Shown: piece by piece, positions 1 to 7,691 of the stretch
Layout: every line of letters starts with the position of its first letter
Numbering within the stretch: position 1 is the stretch's first letter
The notes under the pieces: model-generated
Database searches by the model: none
Seen by the model: only the letters and a program-made list of their open reading frames with translations
Told to the model about the DNA's origin: nothing
Program-made: the position numbers and the translations under genes
Source of the DNA: a virus
Virus record (IMG/VR): IMGVR_UViG_3300020281_000042
Coordinates: 1 to 44,350 of that record
Reading direction: 5' to 3' (one strand)
Length of the DNA stretch: 44,350 nt

Positions 1-1
1 T

Positions 2-625
2 CCTTACATGCGTGAGCTGGATTCTGGTATTGCTGATTCTATCCGCAACAGAAACCTTCTTACAGAAAAACTTACTGATGAGGCATTGCCCATTAAGTAC
101 GACATGTTGAATGGTCAACCTATCAAGGATTACGACTTCATCACCCGTGCTTGGAATATGTTCTCTCCTGTCCAGTTTAACTTGGATCAGGGTCCTGGAA
201 GAAAGCTGCTGTTCCGCAGTGGATACGACACACGTCTGTCTGTGTATTACGCACCAGACAGTACTGATCTTTCCAAGCTACCAGGTGTCAGATCTAAGTT
301 CCAAAAAGCTATTGGCGATCAGAACTTAGAAGCACAATTAAATGAGCTTGCTGCTGATCCACGTATCCAAGCAAGCATCCGCAAGATGGAAAAAGATCGC
401 GCTTCTGGTAACCGTGACTATGAGCCGATGAAGGCTTACTACCACACTAAACGAATTGGCGAGATCTTTAACCGGGCTCGTAAAAGAGCTTGGGCAACGA
501 TACGTGCTGATGCTGATGTACGCGCAGCTATTGCTGAGTCACGTGCAGATCGCATTGAAAACAGGCAGAGCCAACGACAAACAACTTACGGTGAATTAGA
601 ACCAGCCCTTAAAATGTATAGGTAA
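2..625 (+). CDS. gp16-like internal virion protein, C-terminal fragment (divergent allele, 5' partial)
   Basis: The reading frame is open from base 2 and begins PYMREL, the same residues found near the end of the full-length gp16-like protein that stops at 44277. The two C-termini align along their length, sharing for example SIRNRNL, KYDML and PGR, but identity by eye is under half and the final 30 residues differ completely. It is therefore a related but distinct allele and not a second copy of the same gene. The T7 gp16 family forms part of the internal core ejected into the host envelope to make the DNA channel. The stop overlaps the tail-fibre start by one base. The 5' end is cut by the window edge. 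Confidence 0.8.
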   Translation, partial: PYMRELDSGIADSIRNRNLLTEKLTDEALPIKYDMLNGQPIKDYDFITRAWNMFSPVQFNLDQGPGRKLLFRSGYDTRLSVYYAPDSTDLSKLPGVRSKFQKAIGDQNLEAQLNELAADPRIQASIRKMEKDRASGNRDYEPMKAYYHTKRIGEIFNRARKRAWATIRADADVRAAIAESRADRIENRQSQRQTTYGELEPALKMYR

Positions 626-698
626 TGGCAACTACACTTACAACTGAACACTCTTATACAGGTAATGGCTCCACCACCAATTACTCTGTCACATTTGC
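622..698 (+). repeat. 77-bp exact repeat, copy 1 (start of tail-fibre gene)
   Basis: These 77 bases, from one codon before the fibre ATG into codon 25, are identical to the last 77 bases of the window. The sequence immediately upstream of the two copies is unrelated at nucleotide level. An overlap of this length ending exactly at the window end is what a de Bruijn assembly with k of 77 leaves at a branch point, so this is probably one genomic locus reached twice. That is inference. Confidence 0.9.
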
Positions 699-2520
699 AT
701 ATCTCAAAGAAGCAGATGTCAAGGTAACTCTTGATCATGTTGCTACAACTGCATTCACATTTGCTAACGCCACTACTATCCAGTTCACTACTGCTCCTGC
801 AAATGGAGTCAAGATCCGTATCTTCCGTGATACTGATGTAGATGCAGCCCGATTTGTTTTTGCTTCGGGCTCTGCTCTTAAAGCAGGCGAACTAAACGAA
901 AACTTGGATCAGCTTTTGTATGCTGATCAAGAAAGAGCTAGTACTGACAACATTGCTGACGAAGCTGTTACCACAGCAAAACTGCGCGATGGTGCTGTTA
1001 CATCAGCAAAACTGGCTAACAATACAGTTATCGCAACCACCATCAACAATGGTGCGGTAACTACAGACAAACTGGCCGCTGACGCCGTCAACGGTTCAAA
1101 GATTGCCGATGACAGCATCGACTCTGAACACTACGTCGATGGGTCGATTGACACGGCACACATTGGTGATACTCAAGTCACCACAGCCAAGATTGCTGAC
1201 GATGCTGTAACTGCAGACAAACTAGCAGACACGGCTGTCACTGCCGGTAGTTACACGGCTGCTGACATCACTGTCGATGCTCAGGGCCGAGTTACTGCTG
1301 CATCAAACGGTGTAATTAGCACTGCTGAAATTGCTAATGATGCTGTAACCACAGCCAAGATTGCAAATTCTGCAGTCACTACAGATAAAATTGCTGACGG
1401 TACGATTGTCAATGCAGACATCAACGCCTCTGCTGCCATTGACGGTAGCAAGCTTGATGTTGAACTTGATGACCTGTCCAATGTTTCTGCCCCGAGCCCC
1501 TCAGTAAACGAGCTGTTGAAATGGAACGGCACTAACTGGGTCCCCGGTTCTGTTTCTGGTGCAGGTACTGTTACTAGCGTTGCTACAGGCACAGGATTGA
1601 CTGGTGGTACTATCACCGCTGGTGGCACCATTTCTGTCGCTACTGGTGGCATTGACACGGCTCAACTTGCTGATGATGCAGTTGATGCAACTAAACTGGC
1701 AGACACTGCTGTTACTGCTGGTAGTTATACCGCTGCTGATATTACTGTTGACGCACAAGGACGAATTACTGCAGCTTCTAATGGTCAGGTTTCTACCTCA
1801 GAAATTGCTAGTAACGCTGTAACTTCTGGCAAACTTGCAGCAGATGCAGTAACGACTGCCAAAATTGCTGACGACGCTGTAACCGCTGCAAAGCTTGCAG
1901 ACACCTCTGTGACTGCTGGTTCTTACGGTTCTAGCACAAGCGTTCCTTCGATCACTGTAGACGCACAGGGACGTATTACAGCAGCTTCTGGTAACACGAT
2001 TTCTACTGATGTCGTTTCAGACACCACGCCTCAACTCGGTGGTGATCTTGACGTTCAAGCTAACGAAATCAATACCAGCACTACTAACGGCAACATCAAA
2101 CTAAACCCCAATGGAACTGGTGTTGTCGAAGTAAAAGGTGCTGGTGGTAACGATGGCGTGTTGCAACTCAACTGTTCTGCTAACAGCCATGGTGTCAAAA
2201 TCAAGTCACCTCCACACAGTGCTGCTGCTTCTTACACGTTGACGCTGCCAGACAACGATGGCAATGCGGATCAAGTTCTGAAGACTGATGGATCTGGTGC
2301 GTTGTCTTGGGTTGACCAAGGCGGAGGTGGAGCCACTGGCGGAGGCACTGACACAGTGTTCCAAGAAAACAAACTGACTGTCAGCACTAACTACACCATC
2401 GGTACAAACATTGGTGGTAGTGCTTCTGTCGGTACTGGAGCCAGTTGTGTCGGCCCAATCACTGTGGCATCAGGTGTCACCCTTACTGTTCCTGCTAACG
2501 CTCGTCTAGTTGTTCTTTAA
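625..2520 (+). CDS. Tail fibre protein (T7 gp17-type N-terminus)
   Basis: Six of these fibres would project from a T7-like tail and contact the cell surface. Residues 1-100 resemble the T7 gp17 attachment domain that docks on the tail: an initial beta-rich stretch, an RIFRDTD strand, then ALKAGELNENLDQLLYADQE, matching the T7 pattern of G(S/A)-L-A-x-x-L-N followed by an acidic helix. Residues about 107-470 are a shaft of roughly ten-residue repeats of the type AVTTAKIADD, interrupted by long units containing ITVDAQGR. The C-terminal part contains a TLTLPDNDG...ADQVLK segment seen again in the protein starting at 4368. At 631 residues it is slightly longer than T7 gp17 (553). The shaft and tip do not resemble T7. 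Confidence 0.9.
   Translation: MATTLTTEHSYTGNGSTTNYSVTFAYLKEADVKVTLDHVATTAFTFANATTIQFTTAPANGVKIRIFRDTDVDAARFVFASGSALKAGELNENLDQLLYADQERASTDNIADEAVTTAKLRDGAVTSAKLANNTVIATTINNGAVTTDKLAADAVNGSKIADDSIDSEHYVDGSIDTAHIGDTQVTTAKIADDAVTADKLADTAVTAGSYTAADITVDAQGRVTAASNGVISTAEIANDAVTTAKIANSAVTTDKIADGTIVNADINASAAIDGSKLDVELDDLSNVSAPSPSVNELLKWNGTNWVPGSVSGAGTVTSVATGTGLTGGTITAGGTISVATGGIDTAQLADDAVDATKLADTAVTAGSYTAADITVDAQGRITAASNGQVSTSEIASNAVTSGKLAADAVTTAKIADDAVTAAKLADTSVTAGSYGSSTSVPSITVDAQGRITAASGNTISTDVVSDTTPQLGGDLDVQANEINTSTTNGNIKLNPNGTGVVEVKGAGGNDGVLQLNCSANSHGVKIKSPPHSAAASYTLTLPDNDGNADQVLKTDGSGALSWVDQGGGGATGGGTDTVFQENKLTVSTNYTIGTNIGGSASVGTGASCVGPITVASGVTLTVPANARLVVL
1222..1989 (+). repeat. Internal shaft repeats in the tail fibre gene (three long units)
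   Basis: Three units encode LAD-T-(A/S)-V-T-A-G-S-Y followed by ITVDAQGR-(V/I)-TAAS, at about 1222-1311, 1696-1785 and 1894-1989. The third carries a short insertion after SY. The units differ mostly at silent positions, so they are old protein repeats and not recent DNA duplications. Shorter AVTTAKIADD units fill the gaps between them. Confidence 0.8.
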
Positions 2521-2522
2521 TC

Positions 2523-2741
2523 ATGCCTCTTACTCTTACTGGTGCCGGAGTTGTCTCTGGCATCGCAGACGCTGGTCTGCCTGATGTCATCGCTGATGGC
2601 ATCTTCATTAAAAACATTAAGAATGTGTCCAGTAACGAAACTCTGAGTGGCACGTATAACTGGGGCTCTTTTGGCCCCATTTCTATTGACAACAACGTCA
2701 CAGTGACTATTGGCACTGGCGCAACCTGGAGTATCGTATGA
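2523..2741 (+). CDS. Small fibre-associated protein, 72 aa
   Basis: The gene begins two bases after the fibre stop. The protein is rich in Gly, Thr, Val and Ile and ends in a beta-strand pattern, SIDNNVTVTIGTGATWSIV. This is like the end of the preceding fibre (GPITVASGVTLTVPANA), a terminal beta-prism type strand common in phage adhesins. It overlaps the next ATG by four bases (ATGA). A fibre tip or fibre cap is a reasonable guess; no specific family was recognised. Confidence 0.65.
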   Translation: MPLTLTGAGVVSGIADAGLPDVIADGIFIKNIKNVSSNETLSGTYNWGSFGPISIDNNVTVTIGTGATWSIV

Positions 2742-3145
2742 GCACACTATCAACTGCAAATATCACAAGTAAGGCGGCAAACACACCGCCAGTAATTAAA
2801 GATGTAAACGGTACGGAATGTGGTACGTTCTGTCGGGCTTGGGTCAATTTTGACGGCATTGGTACTGTTACAATTAGGGATTCATTCAATGTCAGTTCGA
2901 TTACTGACAACGGTACTGGTGCTTATTCAGTAAACTTTGCTAATGCTATGGCTAACGCCAATTATTGTACATCAGTCCTGACTCAATTTGACAATACTAA
3001 TGCAGTAACTACAGGTGGTTCTGCCGTATTTCCTGAATATGCAAGAGCCGCATACAGTACAACACAAGTGCATGTAATTATGGGTATTTATACCGGAGCA
3101 CTGTACGACTGTAAAACAGTATCAGTTGCAGTTTTCGGGAGTTGA
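2738..3145 (+). CDS. Tail-fibre-like adhesin, tandem paralogue 1 of 3
   Basis: This is the first of three consecutive genes with the same plan: a short N-terminus MSTL..., a conserved block of about 45 residues (AWVNFDGIGTVTIRDSF, then NVSSITDNGTGAY, then VNF...NANY) and an unrelated C-terminal half ending in a hydrophobic strand and FGS. The conserved block occurs widely in phage tail and fibre proteins as a beta-rich module. Here the core spans about residues 34-78. Its position after the main fibre supports a role as an accessory receptor-binding protein. Start and stop overlap or abut the neighbours, so the array is translated as one unit. Confidence 0.75.
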   Translation: MSTLSTANITSKAANTPPVIKDVNGTECGTFCRAWVNFDGIGTVTIRDSFNVSSITDNGTGAYSVNFANAMANANYCTSVLTQFDNTNAVTTGGSAVFPEYARAAYSTTQVHVIMGIYTGALYDCKTVSVAVFGS

Positions 3146-3148
3146 CCT

Positions 3149-3544
3149 ATGAGCACACTTAAAACATCTAACATTCAAGACACTTCAGGCAATAACAATT
3201 CAACGCCTGAAGAGATCAATCAGGGTCGGGCTAAGGCGTGGGTCAACTTTAATGGCACTGGTACGGTTGCTATCCGCGATTCGTTCAACGTTAGCTCTAT
3301 TACTGACACCGGTACTGGTGCTTACACGGTGAACTTTAGTACGGCAATGGCGAATGCTAATTACGTCGCTGTCATTAGTGCAGCGTTTGGGGGTTCCTAT
3401 AACTTTGCAATGCCGAACACTATAGGACAAGGAGGTACTTTGGCTGATTCAACAGTAAATTCACACAGATTTTCGGTCGTAGTTTATAACGCTTCAGCCT
3501 GGTCTGATAGTCCACATATCCACTTTGCAGTCTTCGGAGGTTGA
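3149..3544 (+). CDS. Tail-fibre-like adhesin, tandem paralogue 2 of 3
   Basis: This is the second paralogue, 131 residues, with the same MSTLKTSNI start and the conserved AKAWVNFNGTGTVAIRDSF...SSITDTGTGAYTVNF core. The C-terminal half after NANY shares no clear similarity with either sister gene except the final HFAVFGG strand. It begins three bases after the previous stop. Keeping the core while replacing the distal half is the pattern expected of a receptor-binding module under diversifying exchange. This is inference. Confidence 0.75.
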   Translation: MSTLKTSNIQDTSGNNNSTPEEINQGRAKAWVNFNGTGTVAIRDSFNVSSITDTGTGAYTVNFSTAMANANYVAVISAAFGGSYNFAMPNTIGQGGTLADSTVNSHRFSVVVYNASAWSDSPHIHFAVFGG

Positions 3545-3547
3545 CCC

Positions 3548-3934
3548 ATGAGTACACTCAAAGTAGATAACCTGCTTAACGCAGCAGGTAACCAAAGTCC
3601 AATCAGTGTCCCTGGTGCGGCTAAGGCGTGGGTTGATTTTAACGGAAGAGGAACTGTTGCCATCAGAGACAGTTTCAATGTCAGTTCGATTACTGACAAT
3701 GGTACAGGTGATTACACTGTAAATTTTTCAAGCAATATGCCAGATACAAATTATTGCGTATCTGGAACTGTTGCAGACCTTGCTAGTGGTTCAGGTCACA
3801 GATGGCTTTCTATTGGCTCTGGTTCTTATGGTGCTTTTGCAAAATCAGCCAGTTCTATAAGAGTTCATACTGTTTGGGACGCTTCTAACAAGTTAGATGC
3901 CGATCACGTTTTTGTTGTTATCCACGGCAACTGA
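3548..3934 (+). CDS. Tail-fibre-like adhesin, tandem paralogue 3 of 3
   Basis: This is the third paralogue, 128 residues, with an MSTLKVDNL start and the core AKAWVDFNGRGTVAIRDSF...SSITDNGTGDYTVNF. At DNA level it shares a run of about 26 identical bases with paralogue 1 (around 2885 and 3674), longer than with paralogue 2, which suggests recombination between copies. The distal half is again unique and ends VFVVIHGN. A short AT-rich gap of 26 bases follows before the next gene. Confidence 0.75.
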   Translation: MSTLKVDNLLNAAGNQSPISVPGAAKAWVDFNGRGTVAIRDSFNVSSITDNGTGDYTVNFSSNMPDTNYCVSGTVADLASGSGHRWLSIGSGSYGAFAKSASSIRVHTVWDASNKLDADHVFVVIHGN

Positions 3935-3960
3935 CACATCCCTTCTATTTATTTTTTAAC

Positions 3961-4368
3961 ATGTCTAAAATTATTTACACTAACTCTGAAGGCGGCGTGT
4001 CGGTCGTCCATCCTACTGGTGAAGTTCCGATTAGTGAGCTTCCTGCACGTCTTGGTTTGACTGATTACGAAATTGTTGACGACGAAGTAATCCCTACCGA
4101 CCGTACCTTCCGTAACGCCTGGGTCAAGTCTGGCTCAACTGTTGCAGAAGACCTGCCTAAGTCCAAAGAAATTGCCCATGAGCGTCGTCGTGCCGCTCGT
4201 GCAGAAGAGTTCAAGCCTCATGATGAAGTGATCTCTAAACAGATCCCTGGTGCTGACGCTACTGCTGCTGAAGCTGCTCGCGCTCAAATCCGTACTAAGT
4301 ATGCAACCATGCAAGATGCGATTGAGGCAGCGACCACGACTGCTGAAATCAAAACTGCATTGGGCTGA
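3961..4368 (+). CDS. Tail-fibre assembly-type protein, 135 aa
   Basis: The protein has an N-terminal beta region (IIYTNSEGGVSVVHP), a central FRNAWV motif and a Lys/Arg-rich helical part (KEIAHERRRAARAEEF). It ends in an Ala/Thr-rich helix, MQDAIEAATTTAEIKTALG. This organisation is common among small proteins encoded beside fibre genes in cyanophages, and such proteins are thought to help fibre assembly. That role is inferred from position and family resemblance, not shown here. It overlaps the next ATG by one base. Confidence 0.55.
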   Translation: MSKIIYTNSEGGVSVVHPTGEVPISELPARLGLTDYEIVDDEVIPTDRTFRNAWVKSGSTVAEDLPKSKEIAHERRRAARAEEFKPHDEVISKQIPGADATAAEAARAQIRTKYATMQDAIEAATTTAEIKTALG

Positions 4369-5060
4369 TGAGTATTAAACTAACAGGTGCAACGTCTGGT
4401 TCTATTGAACTGGACGTTCCCGCCGCCGTAAGTGGCGGTGATATTTCTTTGACACTGCCTAATGGTGTAGGCACTGCTGACCAAGTTCTTAAAAACGGCA
4501 GCACTCCTGGAACACTTGAGTTTGCACAACCAAAAGCTCAACCTGGACAGATTATTGAAACGATTGCAGGGCTTTGCAACGGAGTATCCCAAACTGTTGG
4601 CAGCGGAACTTATACGTTTGCCAATGTAACTGCTGCTCAAGACTTGACAACATCTTATGCAGATGTAACTGGATCTTCATTTACTTACACACCTCCAAGT
4701 GAAACAAAGGTCGTTGTTTATGATTTTCAGGTGCAAGTTGCTTATGCCGGAGCTGGTTTGCCATTGTGCCACTTCAAATTTTTTGTAGACAGTTCTGAGG
4801 TCACAAGAGCTAGAACTTCTGCATTTCCATACTACGATGGGCAACACCGCATTAGAGTGCCCTTAAGTGTTGGCAATGCCACTGAGGATATTGCAAACGG
4901 TAAAATTGGTACTTGGACTAGCGACAAAACTTTGAAGATTCAATGTAGAGAGTACCACGCTAGCGCTAATCCAGCCAAATTACATCACAATTACCATTGG
5001 GATGGAACCGCTGGCAACATCTTTAACGGTCCAAGCCTTTCAATTACATCTATTGCATAA
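4368..5060 (+). CDS. Putative tail fibre / adhesin protein, 230 aa
   Basis: The N-terminal 45 residues (GSIELDVPAAV, then ISLTLPNGVGTADQVLKNGS) repeat the TLTLPDN...ADQVLK module near the C-terminus of the main fibre, so both use the same structural building block. The rest is a beta-rich domain with aromatic, His and Cys residues (LCHFKFFVD, HHNYHWDG), plausibly a binding tip. It sits within the fibre cluster and overlaps the previous stop. The exact receptor role is unknown. Confidence 0.65.
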   Translation: MSIKLTGATSGSIELDVPAAVSGGDISLTLPNGVGTADQVLKNGSTPGTLEFAQPKAQPGQIIETIAGLCNGVSQTVGSGTYTFANVTAAQDLTTSYADVTGSSFTYTPPSETKVVVYDFQVQVAYAGAGLPLCHFKFFVDSSEVTRARTSAFPYYDGQHRIRVPLSVGNATEDIANGKIGTWTSDKTLKIQCREYHASANPAKLHHNYHWDGTAGNIFNGPSLSITSIA

Positions 5061-5062
5061 TT

Positions 5063-5233
5063 ATGGAACTTCCTTATCAATGCGACCGCCGGATGTCTTA
5101 CGGCACATTCGGATCACAACTTGACATGCTTTGGCACGCTATCGACGCTGACGAAGATCTCAAAGTAAAGTTTGCAGAGTTCTATAACCACTGCAAAGCT
5201 GTAAAAGAACAATACCCTGCACCGGAGGGTTAA
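5063..5233 (+). CDS. Small conserved phage protein, 56 aa
   Basis: The translation contains YGTFGSQLDMLWHAIDADEDLK followed by an aromatic and Lys-rich end. The pattern Y-G-x-x-x-x-Q-L-D-M-(L/I)-(Y/W)-H-x-I-D is a familiar small-protein signature found beside tail-fibre genes of many phages. Its function is not known. The gene starts two bases after the previous stop and its stop abuts the next ATG directly, so it belongs to the fibre operon. Confidence 0.65.
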   Translation: MELPYQCDRRMSYGTFGSQLDMLWHAIDADEDLKVKFAEFYNHCKAVKEQYPAPEG

Positions 5234-6421
5234 ATGAGCGTAATTAAAGTAAATAAAATGGAATCCACTGGCACAACTGCCGGTGGTGTTGAGGTTGATT
5301 CAAGTGGGCACGTAACAGTTGATGGCGTGCAGATGCCGTCTGCTGGGGCGTTGAGTAACAGAAACCTTGTCATAAATGGCGGGATGACTGTATCGCAACG
5401 CGGAACTAGCAGTTCATTTGCTCATGATGGAACAACTACTGGGTATTCACTGGACAGGATGTCGTTTGTAACGGCAAACCTAGAGTCGCTTGACTGTACG
5501 ATTACTCAAAGCACTGACGCTCCTGCAGGGTTCTCAAAAAGCTTAAAGTTCACTACAGGAACCCCAGAAGCAGCGATTAACGCTAACGATATTGTCTATA
5601 TTCAAACACTTATCGAAGCGCAAAACCTTCAGCATTTACAGTACGGAACATCCTCTGCGCAAACACTTACTCTGTCTTTCTATGTAAAGTCGTCAGTAAC
5701 TGGCACCTATGGATGCAGCTTTTTTCAAGATGACGGTTCTCGCAACAGAACAGCTACTTATACGATTAACACTGCTAACACCTGGGAACGCAAAGAAATA
5801 ACTTTGACAGGTGATACTGGTGGAACTATTAACAACGACAACGGTGTTGGTTTCCAAGTTGCTTGGAATTTAGCAACAGGATCTGATTGGGACTCAACAG
5901 ATTCAACTGCTTGGGGCGCTTATGTTTCTTCCAGATGGGGGTATGGTCATGCTCAAGATGGTGTGATTACAACCGCTGGTGCAACTTGGCAGATCACCGG
6001 CGTCCAACTAGAAGTTGGCGAGAAGGCGACAACGTTTGAGCACAGAAGCCACGGTGATGAGCTGGCTAGGTGTCAAAGGTATTACTACCGTCATACTGAT
6101 GGCAGCGTACTCAATACCCATCCAGTGATGAGTGGAATGTGGTACGCCACAACGTCGGTTTACGGCGTTGTTCATTTTCCCACAGAAATGCGAGCTGCGC
6201 CAACATTACAGGTTTCTACAAACGGCAACGCTGCGGCATTTAGATGTTGGAAGCCTAGTGCTTACGGTACTTCTAGCACTGTGGGTGTTCAAAATGTGGG
6301 AAAAACTTGTGGAGCCCTTTATTTTTCCGCCATTTCATCAGCAGGAGTGGCTGGACACGGAGCGTGGGTAGAAATCAATTCTGACTCTGGTGTCCATGTT
6401 TCATTTAGTGCGGAGATGTAA
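5234..6421 (+). CDS. Putative tail fibre / receptor-binding protein, 395 aa
   Basis: After a short N-terminus (MSVIKVNKMES) the protein has a NLVINGGMTVSQRG motif, then a jelly-roll-like carbohydrate-binding segment (about residues 60-265, with TLSFYVKSS and NTANTWERKEITLTGDTGG). Next come a WQITGVQLEVG strand and the hallmark ELARCQRYYYR near residue 280. This set is typical of phage and prophage tail proteins that bind surface sugars. The final 110 residues are likely the variable tip. It begins immediately after the preceding stop codon. Confidence 0.75.
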   Translation: MSVIKVNKMESTGTTAGGVEVDSSGHVTVDGVQMPSAGALSNRNLVINGGMTVSQRGTSSSFAHDGTTTGYSLDRMSFVTANLESLDCTITQSTDAPAGFSKSLKFTTGTPEAAINANDIVYIQTLIEAQNLQHLQYGTSSAQTLTLSFYVKSSVTGTYGCSFFQDDGSRNRTATYTINTANTWERKEITLTGDTGGTINNDNGVGFQVAWNLATGSDWDSTDSTAWGAYVSSRWGYGHAQDGVITTAGATWQITGVQLEVGEKATTFEHRSHGDELARCQRYYYRHTDGSVLNTHPVMSGMWYATTSVYGVVHFPTEMRAAPTLQVSTNGNAAAFRCWKPSAYGTSSTVGVQNVGKTCGALYFSAISSAGVAGHGAWVEINSDSGVHVSFSAEM

Positions 6422-6426
6422 GAAAA

Positions 6427-6588
6427 ATGTACCAACTGGTTATGCACGAAATTGAGCAAGAAGTTCGCTCAATCAAAAAAACTGACGGCAATCTCGTTTC
6501 CATTATTCCAATGGACCTAGCCAACACTGATTATCAAAAGTACCTTGACTGGGTCGCTGAAGGCAACACACCTGAGCCTGCTGAATAA
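6427..6588 (+). CDS. Small conserved cyanophage protein, 53 aa
   Basis: The translation runs from MYQLVMHEIEQEV to DYQKYLDWVAEGNTPEPAE. The ending Y-x-x-Y-L-x-W-V-A-E-G-N-x-P-x-P-A is common to small proteins next to fibre genes in marine phages. The gene is acidic and lacks any membrane segment. It starts five bases after the upstream stop. No function can be assigned. Confidence 0.6.
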   Translation: MYQLVMHEIEQEVRSIKKTDGNLVSIIPMDLANTDYQKYLDWVAEGNTPEPAE

Positions 6589-6608
6589 ACCTTTACCTAC
6601 CTAAAACA

Positions 6609-6770
6609 ATGATCACCCTTATCCGTCCAATCCTTTTTTCTTTTCTTCAATCTGACAAGGTTAAACTGTTGATTGTTGAAATGCTTGAAAAACTGGCTGA
6701 GTCTACCGACAACGATGTCGATGACAAAGCTGTTGAGTTTATCCGTAACGGACTTTTCCCTAGCAAGTAA
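6609..6770 (+). CDS. Small conserved cyanophage protein, 53 aa
   Basis: The protein reads MITLIRPILFSFLQS then VKLLIVEMLEKLAES, and then an acidic DNDVDDKAVEFIRNGL. It consists of one short hydrophobic amphipathic helix and a second helix, too short to be a convincing membrane anchor. Similar small proteins lie between fibre and terminase genes in other cyanophages. The stop overlaps the next start by one base. Confidence 0.6.
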   Translation: MITLIRPILFSFLQSDKVKLLIVEMLEKLAESTDNDVDDKAVEFIRNGLFPSK

Positions 6771-7237
6771 TGGATTTAGGAGAGCCGCCGGTACTACCGT
6801 CTCTACGGCTCCCTGAGCCCCTTGTTTTACCCCGTCCGGTACTAGATGTCCCACGAGCGGATATACCTTCGTACAAGCCGCTTGTGGTGCCTCCTAGGGA
6901 CCTTCGACCGCCTCCGGGAGTCAAAGGGACAACACCATCAGAAAAAGAACAACCTAAACCACAACCTCCTCCGGTAAAACTACCGGACATACCTCAAGAC
7001 ACACGAAAGGTAGACATCCCATTTACGGATGTAACCATGCCTCTCCCGTCTAACGAAATACTCGTCACGGCTGGTACTACAGCCACCGTGTCTGTTGCAG
7101 CCACCCTTACAGCAACAGCAGTGTTCAAACACACTGTAACTGTGATGAAGCCCATTCTTAAACAAGCATGGACAAAGATAACAAAAAAGAAGGGTTCATC
7201 AAATTCGTCGTCCTCGTCTGGTCCGCCGGACTCTTAA
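6770..7237 (+). CDS. Proline-rich membrane-associated protein, 155 aa
   Basis: Residues 1-85 are extremely rich in proline (PPVLPSLRLPEPLVLPRPVL, PPRDLRPPPG, PKPQPPPVKLP), forming an extended rod. Residues about 98-120 are a hydrophobic Ala/Thr/Val segment that could cross a membrane, followed by a basic stretch (KQAWTKITKKKG) and a Ser-rich end. A rod plus a membrane segment recalls spanin-like or envelope-spanning phage proteins, but the order is unusual and no family was recognised. It overlaps the next gene by 70 bases. Confidence 0.65.
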   Translation: MDLGEPPVLPSLRLPEPLVLPRPVLDVPRADIPSYKPLVVPPRDLRPPPGVKGTTPSEKEQPKPQPPPVKLPDIPQDTRKVDIPFTDVTMPLPSNEILVTAGTTATVSVAATLTATAVFKHTVTVMKPILKQAWTKITKKKGSSNSSSSSGPPDS

Positions 7238-7344
7238 CTGCAAGTTATGCAGGATGGATGGAAAAAATGGACCCAACTTATGTCGCATCAATTCTTAGCG
7301 GCACACTTGCAACCTTCTCAATTACACGCGAAAGAAAGGAATGA
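7168..7344 (+). CDS. Small membrane protein, 58 aa (holin candidate)
   Basis: The protein begins MDKDNKKEGFIK, then has a hydrophobic segment FVVLVWSAGLLTASYAGW, a second moderately hydrophobic segment (VASILSGTLATFSI) and a basic end RERKE. The size, one or two membrane segments and the charged C-terminus fit small phage holins such as T7 gp17.5, also encoded between the fibre and terminase genes. The holin call is inference from position and shape. The gene overlaps both neighbours and shares an ATGA with the next one. Confidence 0.55.
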   Translation: MDKDNKKEGFIKFVVLVWSAGLLTASYAGWMEKMDPTYVASILSGTLATFSITRERKE

Positions 7345-7691
7345 AGAAGCTACTTATGCTCCTGCTCCTGGCTGCTCCAGTTTCTGCACAAACTGTGACA
7401 CCACAGTTCACGCAGGGTTCAATGCAATCGACTACTACCACCACGGTTGATATTGAACGGACTATCGAACAAGAAGTCTATGGTGGTGATTACTCATCAT
7501 GGAGTGGTTCAAACGTTACGCCAAGCGCAGACATCGCTGGCTCCTCAACAACATTTGCTGTAACTACCGCTGGCGATCCTTGGTCTCTAGAGATCACGAC
7601 TCGCGACGCGGGAGTTGTCGAAACAATCGACATCACAGAAACAATCGATTCAACCTCTACTACTACCTCGCTTTCTATCTTCTCGCAGTGA
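7341..7691 (+). CDS. Exported Ser/Thr-rich protein with signal peptide, 116 aa
   Basis: The first 16 residues (MKKLLMLLLLAAPVSA) are a textbook Sec signal peptide with an A-x-A-like cleavage site before QTVTPQFTQGS. The mature part is Ser/Thr-rich with beta character and no cysteines. Similar exported proteins of unknown role occur in other marine cyanophages. Its last 190 bases overlap another reading frame that also appears to be coding (see 7499-8218). Confidence 0.7.
   Translation: MKKLLMLLLLAAPVSAQTVTPQFTQGSMQSTTTTTVDIERTIEQEVYGGDYSSWSGSNVTPSADIAGSSTTFAVTTAGDPWSLEITTRDAGVVETIDITETIDSTSTTTSLSIFSQ

Noticed and set aside
2-625. A genuine second, tandem gp16 gene in the same molecule
   Set aside because: The fragment is open at the window edge and followed by a fibre start identical to that at the other end, which is better explained by two alleles meeting one shared locus.
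1281-1758. Long minus-strand open frames under the tail fibre
   Set aside because: They mirror the repetitive Ala/Thr/Asp codons of the fibre shaft; no coding features appear on the minus strand anywhere in the window.
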